Below, in pieces: positions 24,897 to 33,510 of a DNA stretch of 64,000 bases. Origin of the DNA: an uncultured Oscillospiraceae bacterium (GTDB lineage: Bacteria; Bacillota; Clostridia; Oscillospirales; Oscillospiraceae); the NCBI GenBank assembly GCA_944385675.1, contig CALWYD010000100.1, positions 1 through 64,000 of the forward strand, read 5' to 3'. The notes below the pieces were generated by a model that saw only the letters and a program-made list of their open reading frames with translations, had not been told where the DNA came from and searched no databases. The position numbers and the translations under genes were made by a program. The first letter of the stretch is position 1. Every line of letters starts with the position of its first letter.

Positions 24897-25619
24897 TCAA
24901 CTTATCTCCTCAATATGTGAGACATAGGCCAGGCTGCCTAAAGCCTGTATCATCTCCCCATGCCCCTTGTGCTGCCTAAGCTCATGGTTTTCTATTGTCA
25001 AAGACACCGTATAGACACTTAGCCCCGAATGAAGGTAGGCTGGGTTGGATTCAATGTCATCGATCTTCAGCCCAAGCTGGCGTACAGTGGCCACAAAGTC
25101 CTGGAGGTCCTCCCTGCTTTTCAGTTCCAAGTGAACCTCAAAATGATTGGATCGGTCCTTCAGATAGCGTTCTGCTGCCGGCAGCAGGGAGATGCTGCAC
25201 AGCAATGCCGCAAAAGCAACCAGTGTCACGGTATACAGGCCGGCCCCCACCGCAAGTCCAATTAGTTCGCACGTCCAAAGTCCTGCCGAGGTAGTCAGCC
25301 CCTTGATTTGGCTCCGGGAACTGAACAAAATGGAATTCCCGCTTACCATGGCCGCACCGACCACTGTGGCTGCCGATATGACAGGCAGAGAGATTCCCAT
25401 ACTCTCCAACAGCATCAAGTCAATCAGCATGGCCACAGTGGAGGAGAGGGAAACCAAGATAAATGTTCGAAGCCCTGCTGAGTGACGCTTGCTGGATCGC
25501 TCGCAGCCCACTGCCGCGGCCATTAAAACGGACAAAAGAATGCGCAGCAGGATAGAACCAGCACTTATTTCCCAAGACCAGCGCCCCAGTACAGCTGCAA
25601 TTATATCAGTTCCCTTCAC
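24897..25619 (-). CDS. MgtC/SapB family membrane protein
   Basis: A 240-residue protein with about five N-terminal membrane segments, the family-typical AGLRTFILVSLSSTVAML stretch and a C-terminal soluble ACT-like domain (about 150-240). MgtC proteins are linked to magnesium stress and membrane energetics rather than to simple Mg2+ transport. The GTG at 25619 overlaps the antiporter stop as GTGA and has AGGAGG 8 bp upstream; a TTG one codon earlier is the alternative. The coupling to a cation:proton antiporter suggests a shared role in ion or pH balance. Confidence 0.8.
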   Translation of the reverse strand: MKGTDIIAAVLGRWSWEISAGSILLRILLSVLMAAAVGCERSSKRHSAGLRTFILVSLSSTVAMLIDLMLLESMGISLPVISAATVVGAAMVSGNSILFSSRSQIKGLTTSAGLWTCELIGLAVGAGLYTVTLVAFAALLCSISLLPAAERYLKDRSNHFEVHLELKSREDLQDFVATVRQLGLKIDDIESNPAYLHSGLSVYTVSLTIENHELRQHKGHGEMIQALGSLAYVSHIEEIS

Positions 25620-27076
25620 CAAAAATACCTCCTTCTCACATGTAAAGATCGACGTCCTGGGCCCATGGTGGCCAGTTGCTCCTCCGCAGCCTCCAAAAAG
25701 GCCGCCTCTTCCTCAGACATAGCCGGATTTCGCTTCGGAAGCTTTCCCTGTATCCTTTGTATTGCCAGGATTAGAGACTCCCCTCCGGGTGCTTCTCCTC
25801 CACACTCATAGGGTTCCTCCCCCTGCAGAAGCTCCTGCTCACGGGGGAAGGAGCCAGACAAGTAGAGGGATAGCTTGGCACACGCCGGTCCGATTAACTC
25901 ATACAGCACACTGGATGCCAAAATAATGGTCTCCAGGGACTTCCCCAGCTCTCCTCCCAGGGTTCTGGCTCCCAGTGCCCCCAGACCGATGGCCACTCCG
26001 GCTTGTGGAATCAGGGCAAGGCCCAGATAATTCCGCACGCACGCCTTTTTGCCGGCCCACAGGCACCCCAAGTAGGCCCCAACGTATTTACCCACAATGC
26101 GTACCACAAAATACAGCACGCCTACCAGCAACAGAGAAACTCCGGCCACAGCCGATGTACCGCTAAATAGTGACCTTAAATCAAAGGACAGGCCAGAGCG
26201 CACAAAAAACAGGAGCAAAACAGGTGGGCTGAAATAATTGAGCTGCTTGAACAGTTTATCGTCCCCGGTCATGTTGATATAAACCGCACCCATGGACATG
26301 CACCCTAACAGAGGTGATACGTCTAATATGGCACAAACTCCACAAAAGGCAAACAAAAGCGCCACAGAAATGATCAATCGGTTGTCGCTGGTGTGTTTTC
26401 TTGACAAAAGGAACTTTTCTGCAAATCCACATGCGCACCCTAAAAGCAAAACACCTACATTCACGGCAACAGGCCTAACCAGGCTGTCTGCATCCAAAAA
26501 TGCATCAGAGCCAGAACTCCATGCCAGGGCCACAGAAATAGCCGCGCTGTACTCCACCAGACACACTGCGTCATCCAGCACCACCACCTGGAGGAGAGTG
26601 TCTACAAAATCTCCCCGAGCCCCTGTCTGTCGTATGGTCATCAGGGACGAGGCCGGAGCCGTGGCCGAGGCCAGAGCTGCAAGCACAATGGAAAAGGCCA
26701 GATCCAAATGAAACACCAATCGCATTACAAGGAAGACCAGCACCGAAGCCAGACATGCCTCCCACAAGGTAATGGCTACCACTTTTGCCGCGTTCTTTTT
26801 CATCGTAGACAGCTTAAAAAATTCACCCGTACTAAAAGCAATAAAGGCCAGCGCAATGTCTGACAGAAAATCCATGCCGCTGATAATAGGTTCCGGAACC
26901 AAGTTCAGGCAACAGGGCCCCAGCAGAATTCCTGCCATAATGTATGCTGTCACATCCGGCAATCGAAGCAGCTTCGTCAGCCGGGTCATGAGAAACCCAG
27001 AAAACAGCATCAGGGCCACAGATACAATAACCGCTGCCGCAGATGACATGTTTAACCCCAAAACATTATAAGACAT
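25616..27076 (-). CDS. Cation:proton antiporter, CPA2-like
   Basis: A 486-residue membrane protein with 11-13 hydrophobic segments and a charged C-terminal tail of about 80 residues (EEAAFLEAAEEQL). The motif GILLGPCCLNL near the N-terminus and SATAPASSLMTIRQTGA in the middle match the Na+/H+ exchanger domain. Ion specificity is not readable. I chose the ATG at 27076, 6 bp after GGGGGTGG; the GTG at 27085 lies inside that ribosome site. It is co-transcribed with mgtC and divergent from a LysR gene that probably controls it. Confidence 0.82.
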   Translation of the reverse strand: MSYNVLGLNMSSAAAVIVSVALMLFSGFLMTRLTKLLRLPDVTAYIMAGILLGPCCLNLVPEPIISGMDFLSDIALAFIAFSTGEFFKLSTMKKNAAKVVAITLWEACLASVLVFLVMRLVFHLDLAFSIVLAALASATAPASSLMTIRQTGARGDFVDTLLQVVVLDDAVCLVEYSAAISVALAWSSGSDAFLDADSLVRPVAVNVGVLLLGCACGFAEKFLLSRKHTSDNRLIISVALLFAFCGVCAILDVSPLLGCMSMGAVYINMTGDDKLFKQLNYFSPPVLLLFFVRSGLSFDLRSLFSGTSAVAGVSLLLVGVLYFVVRIVGKYVGAYLGCLWAGKKACVRNYLGLALIPQAGVAIGLGALGARTLGGELGKSLETIILASSVLYELIGPACAKLSLYLSGSFPREQELLQGEEPYECGGEAPGGESLILAIQRIQGKLPKRNPAMSEEEAAFLEAAEEQLATMGPGRRSLHVRRRYFW

Positions 27077-27190
27077 CCGTTCCACCCCCTTATTTTCTTT
27101 TTCTTACGGTACATCCTTTATCCTCTTTGGTAAAAGAACCTCAGCCTCTTTCTTTTTCTTCTACTTCATGATATACTTATTGAAAATAAA

Positions 27191-27212
27191 ATCAAATTAT
27201 ATTATTTTTGAT
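27191..27212. promoter_or_regulatory. Candidate LysR-type operator in the divergent intergenic region
   Basis: ATCAAA-N10-TTTGAT forms a 22-bp inverted repeat in the 159-bp gap between the antiporter and LysR genes. LysR proteins usually bind imperfect dyads with T-N11-A symmetry next to their own divergent promoters, which this fits. Confidence 0.5.
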
Positions 27213-27235
27213 ATAAATAAAAAGGATTGATATAT

Positions 27236-28135
27236 ATGCTGAGTGCAAAGGCGAACACATTACTTGCTGTGTCAGAATATCAGAATTTTACCAAGGCGGC
27301 TCAAGCCCTCTCCCTGACACAACCTGCAGTCAGCCACCAAATTTTTCAACTGGAAGAAGAACTGGGGGTTCCCCTCTTTATCCGGGGAAAGGGCGGGCTA
27401 AAGTTAACACCTCAGGGAGAAATCGCGGTCAAATACGCCAAACGTCTTAAGTCTCTCTGTAAAAATCTGCAGGCTGAACTGGAAAACGCAGGAAAAAATC
27501 TGACCAAACTGAGGGTGGGTATCACCCACACCTCCGAGAGCAATATTACCACCGAGGCGCTGGCCCGGTGCAGCAATCAAAACAATGAATTATTCATAAC
27601 TATAATTACAGATACAATAAAAAATCTTTATGATATGCTGGGAAATTACGAGATTGATCTGGCGATTGTGGACGGTCCCTATCGTGATCCAGACTTTCAT
27701 TCCCTGATGCTGGACACAGATTATCTGGTGTGTGTCATGTCCACCGGAAACCCCTTGTCCCAACATGCTATGGTCACCCTTTCCGAATTAAAACAGCAGA
27801 GGATGATTCTTCGGCTGCCTTCCTCGGCTACACGAACTCTGTTTGAATCCACTCTGAGCAGCATCAATGACTCCATCGACAACTTCAATATTATGTTGGA
27901 GGTGGATAATATTGCCACTATTAAGGACCTCATCCGAAAGGATTTGGGGGTATCCATTCTCCCAAAAAGTGCCTGTATGGATGAACTGCGCAAGGGTAAA
28001 ATTGCAGCCCTGCCCATTGAAAACCTGAGCATGGTTCGGGAAACCAGGGTGGTTTACAACCGAGATTTTACTCATATCGATATTCTGGAAGAGATTACAA
28101 AAACCTATCAGGAAACTGCAAAGACTTACCGATAA
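27236..28135 (+). CDS. LysR family transcriptional regulator
   Basis: A 299-residue LysR regulator. The N-terminal winged helix-turn-helix is SEYQNFTKAAQALSLTQPAVSHQIFQLEEELG, followed by an effector-binding domain from about residue 90. The ATG at 27236 has AAAGG 10 bp upstream; a TTG at 27227 is too close to that site. The divergent antiporter-mgtC operon is the likely target. The inducer is unknown. A strong terminator follows. Confidence 0.9.
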   Translation: MLSAKANTLLAVSEYQNFTKAAQALSLTQPAVSHQIFQLEEELGVPLFIRGKGGLKLTPQGEIAVKYAKRLKSLCKNLQAELENAGKNLTKLRVGITHTSESNITTEALARCSNQNNELFITIITDTIKNLYDMLGNYEIDLAIVDGPYRDPDFHSLMLDTDYLVCVMSTGNPLSQHAMVTLSELKQQRMILRLPSSATRTLFESTLSSINDSIDNFNIMLEVDNIATIKDLIRKDLGVSILPKSACMDELRKGKIAALPIENLSMVRETRVVYNRDFTHIDILEEITKTYQETAKTYR

Positions 28136-28567
28136 ATTCCCGTACAAATTTACTGAAGGATTCGACTTAGTGCGACCTGTTTTTTGTCCCAGGAAAAGTA
28201 TCATAAAATAAACCGCCGCATCCTGTTTCGGCAGGATGCGGCGGTTTGCTTGTCTTTTAGCGGCGATTTTTATTATTTGAGAGATATCTCCACTCTCCGG
28301 ACATTACAACATATCCTCCAGAAAAGGGTGCTGACTTAGGACAGCCCGCAGGCAACCAGCAATCATGGACCTAAAACTCACAAGCAGTGATGCCCTCTGT
28401 TTCCTTCCATGTTACTTAAGGGATAAAAATCTAAAATTTCCCGTTTCCACCTGACCGGAATCTCCAATAGTCCGGATTATGGTATTTCTGTCCCGGTAAA
28501 ATGGAATTTGACAGCATGGATGTTGCCTCGCCGGCCAGTGCGGGACAGAGAAAGGGAGGAAATCACG
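28136..28567. other. Intergenic region between LysR gene and nuclease operon
   Basis: About 430 bp. It holds the LysR terminator and then sequence with no supported ORF. An inverted pair CCGGA...TCCGG sits near 28455-28475. TTGACA occurs near 28509 but no matching -10 could be found, so the promoter of the next operon is not located. Confidence 0.4.
28211..28258 (+). terminator. Intrinsic terminator of the LysR gene
   Basis: A perfect 15-bp stem (AACCGCCGCATCCTG / CAGGATGCGGCGGTT) with a 6-nt loop is followed by TGCTTGTCTTTT. Confidence 0.85.
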
Positions 28568-28981
28568 ATGATTGCAATTGTATGTGTTGATGATAAGGGC
28601 GGCATGACCTTTAATGGGCGTCGTCAAAGCCAGGACCGGATACTGCGGGCCCGGTTGATGGAGCAATTTGCCCCCCATTCTTTGTGGATGAATCAGTATT
28701 CTGCCGGACAGTTTGAGCCCAGCTATGCCCACAGGCTCCATGTATCAGAGGATTTTCTGGAGCAGGCTGGCAGGGGTACGGTTTGCTTTGTAGAAAACTG
28801 TCCTCTGCATCCATACCAGAATAAACTGGAGAAAATTGTACTGTTTCGTTGGAACCGAGTCTATCCCGCGGATACCTGGCTGGATCTCTCTTTGGACGAG
28901 GAGGGCTGGCACCTGGTAAATTGCCAGGAATTTTCCGGCTCTTCTCACAAGACAATTACACAGGAGGTATATGAAAAATGA
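28568..28981 (+). CDS. Hypothetical protein paired with a secreted nuclease
   Basis: A 137-residue soluble protein without a signal peptide. It starts MIAIVCVDDKGGMTFNGRRQSQD, and a second conserved-looking block reads VCFVENCPLHPYQNKLEKIVLFRWNRVYPAD. I do not recognise a family with certainty; the first residues vaguely resemble dihydrofolate-reductase-type starts. The ATG at 28568 has GGGAGG 8 bp upstream; the longer frame lacks a site. The stop overlaps the start of the nuclease lipoprotein gene as ATGA, so the two are translationally coupled. An immunity or accessory role is possible but unproven. Confidence 0.7.
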   Translation: MIAIVCVDDKGGMTFNGRRQSQDRILRARLMEQFAPHSLWMNQYSAGQFEPSYAHRLHVSEDFLEQAGRGTVCFVENCPLHPYQNKLEKIVLFRWNRVYPADTWLDLSLDEEGWHLVNCQEFSGSSHKTITQEVYEK

Positions 28982-30000
28982 CTGACCAGCTTACCGCCGG
29001 ATTGATGGCCCTGGTACTCTCCTTCTCTCTGCTCTCCGGATGCAGCTCTAGCGATGCCGGTTCTGCCTCCACTGCTCACCCAGCGGGAGTTCAGCCCTCC
29101 TTCACATTCCAAAGCTCCTACGATCTCTCCTCCCAGTCTCCAGACTCACCCCCCTCCACCCAGGCAGAGGCCCTTCCATCACCTGACTTTGATACCCCCG
29201 TACAGCTGCCCCAACTTCCTTCTTATACCGGCGATGCCTATATTGCTGTCAACGGCAACATCCCCTATTTCGACCCCACCGGCCTCTCCTCTGTCTCATT
29301 TGAATACTATTCCCCCCGGGACCCTCTGGGCCGATGCGGAACGGCCTACGCCTGCGTCGGCCCAGACAGTCTGCCCACCGAAGAGCGGGGCAGCATAGGG
29401 CAAGTGAAGCCTACAGGGTGGCACACTGTTAAATATGACTGTGTGGACGGGAAATACCTCTATAATCGCTGCCATCTCATCGGGTATCAGCTTACCGGCG
29501 AAAATGCCAATGAAGACAACCTAATTACAGGCACCCGCTCCCTCAATATAGACGGAATGCTGCCTTTTGAAAATCTGGTGGCCGACTATATCAAGGAGAC
29601 AGGCAATCATGTAGTTTATCGTGTGACTCCCATTTTTGAAGAGGACAATCTTCTGGCCAACGGAGTTTTGATGGAAGGATACTCTTTAGAAGACGAGGGG
29701 GCGGGCATATGCTACTGTGTGTATGCCTATAACGCTCAGCCCGGCGTGGAGATCGACTACTCCACCGGAGAGAGCCGTGCAAGCAGTCCCTCTTGTCTCC
29801 AGGTGTCCCTTCAGGTGCAGGCTGACTCTCTTGAGCAAAAGCAAATTGATTACATCCTCAACACCAACTCCAAAAAGTTTCATATTCCAACCTGCTCCAG
29901 TGTGGAACAGATGAATGAGCAAAACAAACAGGCATATACAGGCAGCCGAGAGGATTTAATTGCCCAGGGGTACTCTCCCTGCGGCAGATGCCATCCCTAA
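28978..30000 (+). CDS. DNA/RNA non-specific endonuclease lipoprotein
   Basis: A 340-residue secreted nuclease. A hydrophobic leader ends in a lipobox, LLSGC, with the modified Cys at about residue 22. A low-complexity Ser/Pro/Thr linker (25-80) follows, then an EndA/NUC1-type domain. Its active-site region is YNRCHLIGYQL with NEDNLITGTRSLN downstream. The family's DRGH signature is NRCH here, so Arg and the general-base His are kept. The C-terminus (KKFHIPTCSSV...SPCGRCHP) is an Ada-like zinc ribbon found on other exported nucleases. Roles in DNA uptake or nutrient scavenging are plausible. Confidence 0.85.
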   Translation: MTDQLTAGLMALVLSFSLLSGCSSSDAGSASTAHPAGVQPSFTFQSSYDLSSQSPDSPPSTQAEALPSPDFDTPVQLPQLPSYTGDAYIAVNGNIPYFDPTGLSSVSFEYYSPRDPLGRCGTAYACVGPDSLPTEERGSIGQVKPTGWHTVKYDCVDGKYLYNRCHLIGYQLTGENANEDNLITGTRSLNIDGMLPFENLVADYIKETGNHVVYRVTPIFEEDNLLANGVLMEGYSLEDEGAGICYCVYAYNAQPGVEIDYSTGESRASSPSCLQVSLQVQADSLEQKQIDYILNTNSKKFHIPTCSSVEQMNEQNKQAYTGSREDLIAQGYSPCGRCHP

Positions 30001-30104
30001 AGCCATGTCTGTCTTAGCGTCTCCCGTCTCATTGCAGTGGAAAACCTGTTGTGCTATACTGGACTGGGTCGCAGTGCAATGGTACAGGGAAGCAGGAGGA
30101 CAGC

Positions 30105-30803
30105 ATGGACAGTCTTTTCAAGCAGACAGTACATTGGATCCAGGAGACAAAGGATGAGTGTCTTGAGCCCATGGCCAGCTTTTTTGACCGACGGATAGAT
30201 GACTATGAGGCACATATGGCTCAGTGGTCTGACCACTACAAGTGGATGGCAGAACTTCTGCCGCCGTCTATCCACAGCCTGTTGGACATTGGCTGCGGAA
30301 GCGGCCTGGAACTAGGGCCCATCTTCTCCCGTTTTCCGAATTTACAGGTCACAGGGATAGATCTGTCCCGGCAGATGCTGGAAAGATTATTTAATGCCTA
30401 CGCCGGCAGGGCTTTGACGCTTATCCATGGGGATTATTTTCTCTGGGATATGGGAAATTCCTGTTTTGATGCGGTAGTTTCCTTTGAGACGCTGCATCAT
30501 TTTACTCCATCCAAAAAGCAGATCCTGTTTGAACGGGTGTTCCGCTGTCTGAAACCTGGGGGCGTATATTTGGAATGTGACTACATCGCCCCTTCCCAGG
30601 AATATGAGGATCTGCTCTTTACCGAATGCGCCCGCAGGCGGCAGCGCGACAACATTCCGGAAGATGTGTTCGTCCACTTTGATACTCCCTTGACCGTGGA
30701 GCATGAGTTGGCCGTCATAAAGGCGGCCGGCTTTTCCACTGTCCAACTGGTTGGGTTTTTGCCCGGCGACAGCCACACTGCCATGATTCAGGCAATCCGA
30801 TAG
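30105..30803 (+). CDS. Class I SAM-dependent methyltransferase
   Basis: A 232-residue methyltransferase. The SAM-binding motif is LLDIGCGSGLELGPI (about 65-80), followed by VTGIDLSRQML and a post-motif region FDAVVSFETLHHF. The substrate is unknown; small-molecule or tRNA targets are both possible. AGGAGG lies 5 bp before the ATG at 30105, which is why the longer frame was not used. It stands alone between the nuclease operon and convergent trpBA, with its own terminator. Confidence 0.85.
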   Translation: MDSLFKQTVHWIQETKDECLEPMASFFDRRIDDYEAHMAQWSDHYKWMAELLPPSIHSLLDIGCGSGLELGPIFSRFPNLQVTGIDLSRQMLERLFNAYAGRALTLIHGDYFLWDMGNSCFDAVVSFETLHHFTPSKKQILFERVFRCLKPGGVYLECDYIAPSQEYEDLLFTECARRRQRDNIPEDVFVHFDTPLTVEHELAVIKAAGFSTVQLVGFLPGDSHTAMIQAIR

Positions 30804-30849
30804 AGCCCCGCCCTTGCTGCACAGTCCCTTCAAGCTCCCATAGAGTCCA

Positions 30850-30887
30850 AGAGCCAGACGAGGCATTTCTGCCCGTCTGGCTCTTTT
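30850..30887 (+). terminator. Intrinsic terminator of the methyltransferase gene
   Basis: An 11-bp stem (AGAGCCAGACG / CGTCTGGCTCT) with a 13-nt loop is followed by TTTTCCC on the plus strand. Confidence 0.78.
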
Positions 30888-30956
30888 CCCTTCCTGTTCC
30901 CCACTATATAGAACAGCGTTTACTGTGATTCCTTCCTGTTCACCCGGAAACCAAGC

Positions 30957-31739
30957 TCATTTTTCTCCCGCCAGTGCTGCCTTCATCTGCCGAATATATT
31001 CCCTCACATAAGGCACAGCATCTTTTCCGTACCGCTCCACCAGCTCTACCACGGCCGTATCCGCAATGAACCCATCACACAACGCAGCCAACACCCCCGC
31101 CTGTTCAGGAGCGGCGGGGCCAAAGGCTACAGCGCAGGGGATGTGGGCATTGGCACACTGCACCTCATGGGTCAAGGCTTTTACCTCAGCGGCAACCTGC
31201 TCCCAAGCCCGGGTAGTATCCAGGGCGGACGCGCAGTAGACAAAGCCCTCTGCTTCACCGACTATCTGTTCCACTCTCCCCCGAGAAGCAGGGGAAACCG
31301 CGGAGATAAACTCCAACCCGTTGGCCCGGCAGGGGGCGGAAAACTCTTCTTTCTCTTCCAGCGGAACATCAGACAAAATCAGTCCGTCCACCCCTGCCTG
31401 GGCCGCCCGGGCCAGAAAGCGGTCTGTCCCATAGGAAAAGACCACATTGGCATAGGTCGAAAGCACCACCGGTACTGAAACCTTTTTCCGCAGGCGCTCC
31501 ACCATGGCAAAAATATCATCCGCCGTTACTCCTTTTTGGAGGGCCCGCTGGCTGGCGGCCTGAATGGCCGGCCCCTCCGCTGTGGGGTCAGAAAAGGGGA
31601 TACCCAGTTCAATGAGGTCAGCCCCTGCTTCTGCCATGGCCAGCACCACCTGCTCCGTCGTGCCCAGATCCGGATCCCCACATACCACAAAAGGAATCAA
31701 TGCCTTACCCTTGGCAAATGCGCACTTGATTCTGTTCAT
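30957..31739 (-). CDS. trpA: Tryptophan synthase alpha subunit
   Basis: Cleaves indole-3-glycerol phosphate and passes indole through a tunnel to TrpB. It has 260 residues with the catalytic Glu and Asp in [18 protein letters not shown] and a phosphate-binding region near the C-terminus ([17 protein letters not shown]). The start overlaps the trpB stop by 4 bp. The other trp genes are not in the window, so this is a split trp system, with trpBA alone under a T-box. Confidence 0.95.
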   Translation of the reverse strand: MNRIKCAFAKGKALIPFVVCGDPDLGTTEQVVLAMAEAGADLIELGIPFSDPTAEGPAIQAASQRALQKGVTADDIFAMVERLRKKVSVPVVLSTYANVVFSYGTDRFLARAAQAGVDGLILSDVPLEEKEEFSAPCRANGLEFISAVSPASRGRVEQIVGEAEGFVYCASALDTTRAWEQVAAEVKALTHEVQCANAHIPCAVAFGPAAPEQAGVLAALCDGFIADTAVVELVERYGKDAVPYVREYIRQMKAALAGEK

Positions 31740-32920
31740 TCCCCAATCTCCTCCCCTCTATAGCGGGCCACAGAAACGCAGTCCTTGTCTCCCCGTCCGG
31801 AAAGATTGACCACCATAATTTGATTTTTCTCCATTTGGGGAGCCAGCTTCATGGCATATGCCACCGCATGGGCGGATTCAATGGCCGGAATGATCCCCTC
31901 TGTACGGCTGAGGTATTCAAAGGCCCCTACAGCCTCCTCGTCCGTAACCGCCACATACTCCCCCCGGCCCGTATCATGGAGCCAGGCATGCTCCGGCCCG
32001 ACCCCGGGATAGTCCAGTCCCGCTGAGATGGAGTACACCGGAGCAATCTGGCCATGATCATCCTGGCAAAAGTAGCTCTTCATCCCGTGGAAAATTCCCA
32101 GCCGCCCCGTGGTTATGGTAGCCGCGGTATCCAGGGTATCCACCCCGCGTCCCGCCGCCTCGCAACCAATTAGGCGCACCGACTCATCTTCAATAAAGTG
32201 GTAAAACGCCCCGATGGCATTGGATCCGCCCCCCACACACGCCAGCACCGCGTCAGGAAGCCTGCCCTCTGCCTGTAAAATCTGCTCCTTAATCTCCCGG
32301 GAAATGACTGCCTGGAAATCCCGAACGATGGTGGGAAAGGGGTGGGGACCCATCACAGAGCCCAGACAATAGTGGGTGTCATCCGACCGTCTGGCCCACT
32401 CACCCATGGCCTCATTCACGGCGTCCTTTAATGTAGCTGTCCCACTGGTAACAGGCACCACCCTTGCCCCCAGAAGCCGCATCTTATAGACGTTCAGCGC
32501 CTGACGGCGGGTATCCTCCTCCCCCATATATACCACGCACTCCATTCCCATTAAAGCCGCCGCCGTGGCAGTGGCCACGCCGTGCTGTCCTGCCCCGGTC
32601 TCGGCAATCAGACGTGTTTTCCCCATCTTTTTAGCCAGCAGGGCCTGGCCCAACACATTGTTGATCTTATGTGCTCCAGTGTGGTTCAGATCCTCCCGCT
32701 TCAGATAAATTTTTGCTCCGCCCAGCTGCTCAGTCATCCGCTGGGCAAAATACAGCCTGGAAGGCCGGCCGGCGTAGTCATTGAGCAGTTCCGTCAACTC
32801 TGCCTGAAACTGGGGGTCCTGCTTATAATGGTTATAGGCCTCCTCCAACTCGATCACTGCATTCATCAGCATCTCAGGTATGTATTGTCCGCCGTGAACG
32901 CCAAATCGTCCTTTTGACAT
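31736..32920 (-). CDS. trpB: Tryptophan synthase beta subunit
   Basis: A PLP enzyme that joins indole and serine to tryptophan. It has 394 residues. The PLP lysine lies in HTGAHKINN, and the phosphate-binding loop is [14 protein letters not shown] chose the ATG at 32920 because GAGGAG is 9 bp upstream. Transcription comes from a promoter about 560 bp upstream and passes through a tryptophan T-box, so expression should rise when tRNA-Trp is uncharged. It is the TrpB1 type that pairs with TrpA. Confidence 0.96.
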   Translation of the reverse strand: MSKGRFGVHGGQYIPEMLMNAVIELEEAYNHYKQDPQFQAELTELLNDYAGRPSRLYFAQRMTEQLGGAKIYLKREDLNHTGAHKINNVLGQALLAKKMGKTRLIAETGAGQHGVATATAAALMGMECVVYMGEEDTRRQALNVYKMRLLGARVVPVTSGTATLKDAVNEAMGEWARRSDDTHYCLGSVMGPHPFPTIVRDFQAVISREIKEQILQAEGRLPDAVLACVGGGSNAIGAFYHFIEDESVRLIGCEAAGRGVDTLDTAATITTGRLGIFHGMKSYFCQDDHGQIAPVYSISAGLDYPGVGPEHAWLHDTGRGEYVAVTDEEAVGAFEYLSRTEGIIPAIESAHAVAYAMKLAPQMEKNQIMVVNLSGRGDKDCVSVARYRGEEIGE

Positions 32921-33199
32921 TTTGTATCTCCTCTCTCGCCTGACAGCTGCAGGAGCTGCCTTTTTTGTTTCATCTCTTTGTTTTGCCTGTCTTCCTTCTG
33001 CCGAATACACCTATACCGGGGATTCATTCCGAAAGCCACCCCGTCCCGGCATCTCAGAAGGCAGGTTTCGCCAGCCACAGTGGGTTCCAAGGGTTCGCTG
33101 CCAGACAGCATCTCATCCTGACTTTGGTAAACTTCCCCTGTCTTCTCCCAGGAGGGGCTGGTTGGTTCTTGTCTCCCCTCCTCATGACAGGCAATAAAA

Positions 33200-33475
33200 A
33201 AGCCCGTCCCTGACAATTTCTGTCAAGGACGAGCTGTTCACTCGCGGTGCCACCTTGATTCGCGGCCACAGCCGCGCACTTTGGGGATACCAACATATCC
33301 CAGGCAACTGACGTATGCCCCACGTCGCAGAATACTAGGCCTGTTTGGCCGTTCCTCGCGCCCTCTGTGACCCATTTGCCTGCCTGCATTCTGCCCGGCT
33401 CTCAGCCGCCCGGACTCTCTGTGAGGGCACAACAGACGTTATCTTCACATCAACGGTTTATCGTATCAAATTATG
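33200..33475 (-). promoter_or_regulatory. Tryptophan-specific T-box riboswitch
   Basis: On the minus strand the leader has a long stem I closed by GTGCCCTC with GAGGGCGC. A candidate specifier TGG (33374-33372), the Trp codon, lies in the 3' side of the specifier loop. The diagnostic T-box sequence GGTGGCACCGCG is at 33254-33243. A terminator follows, with arms GTCCTTGACA and TGTCAGGGAC and a TTTTTT tail, at about 33237-33200. It lies upstream of trpBA, which agrees with the Trp specifier. Confidence 0.9.
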
Positions 33476-33481
33476 GTCTGG

Positions 33482-33510
33482 ATTATACGCCCTGGCGAAC
33501 TCAATGTCAA
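33482..33510 (-). promoter_or_regulatory. Promoter of the T-box-trpBA operon
   Basis: On the minus strand TTGACA (33510-33505) and TATAAT (33487-33482), both perfect consensus, are 17 bp apart. The -35 touches the stop codon end of the upstream ABC transporter gene. Confidence 0.85.
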
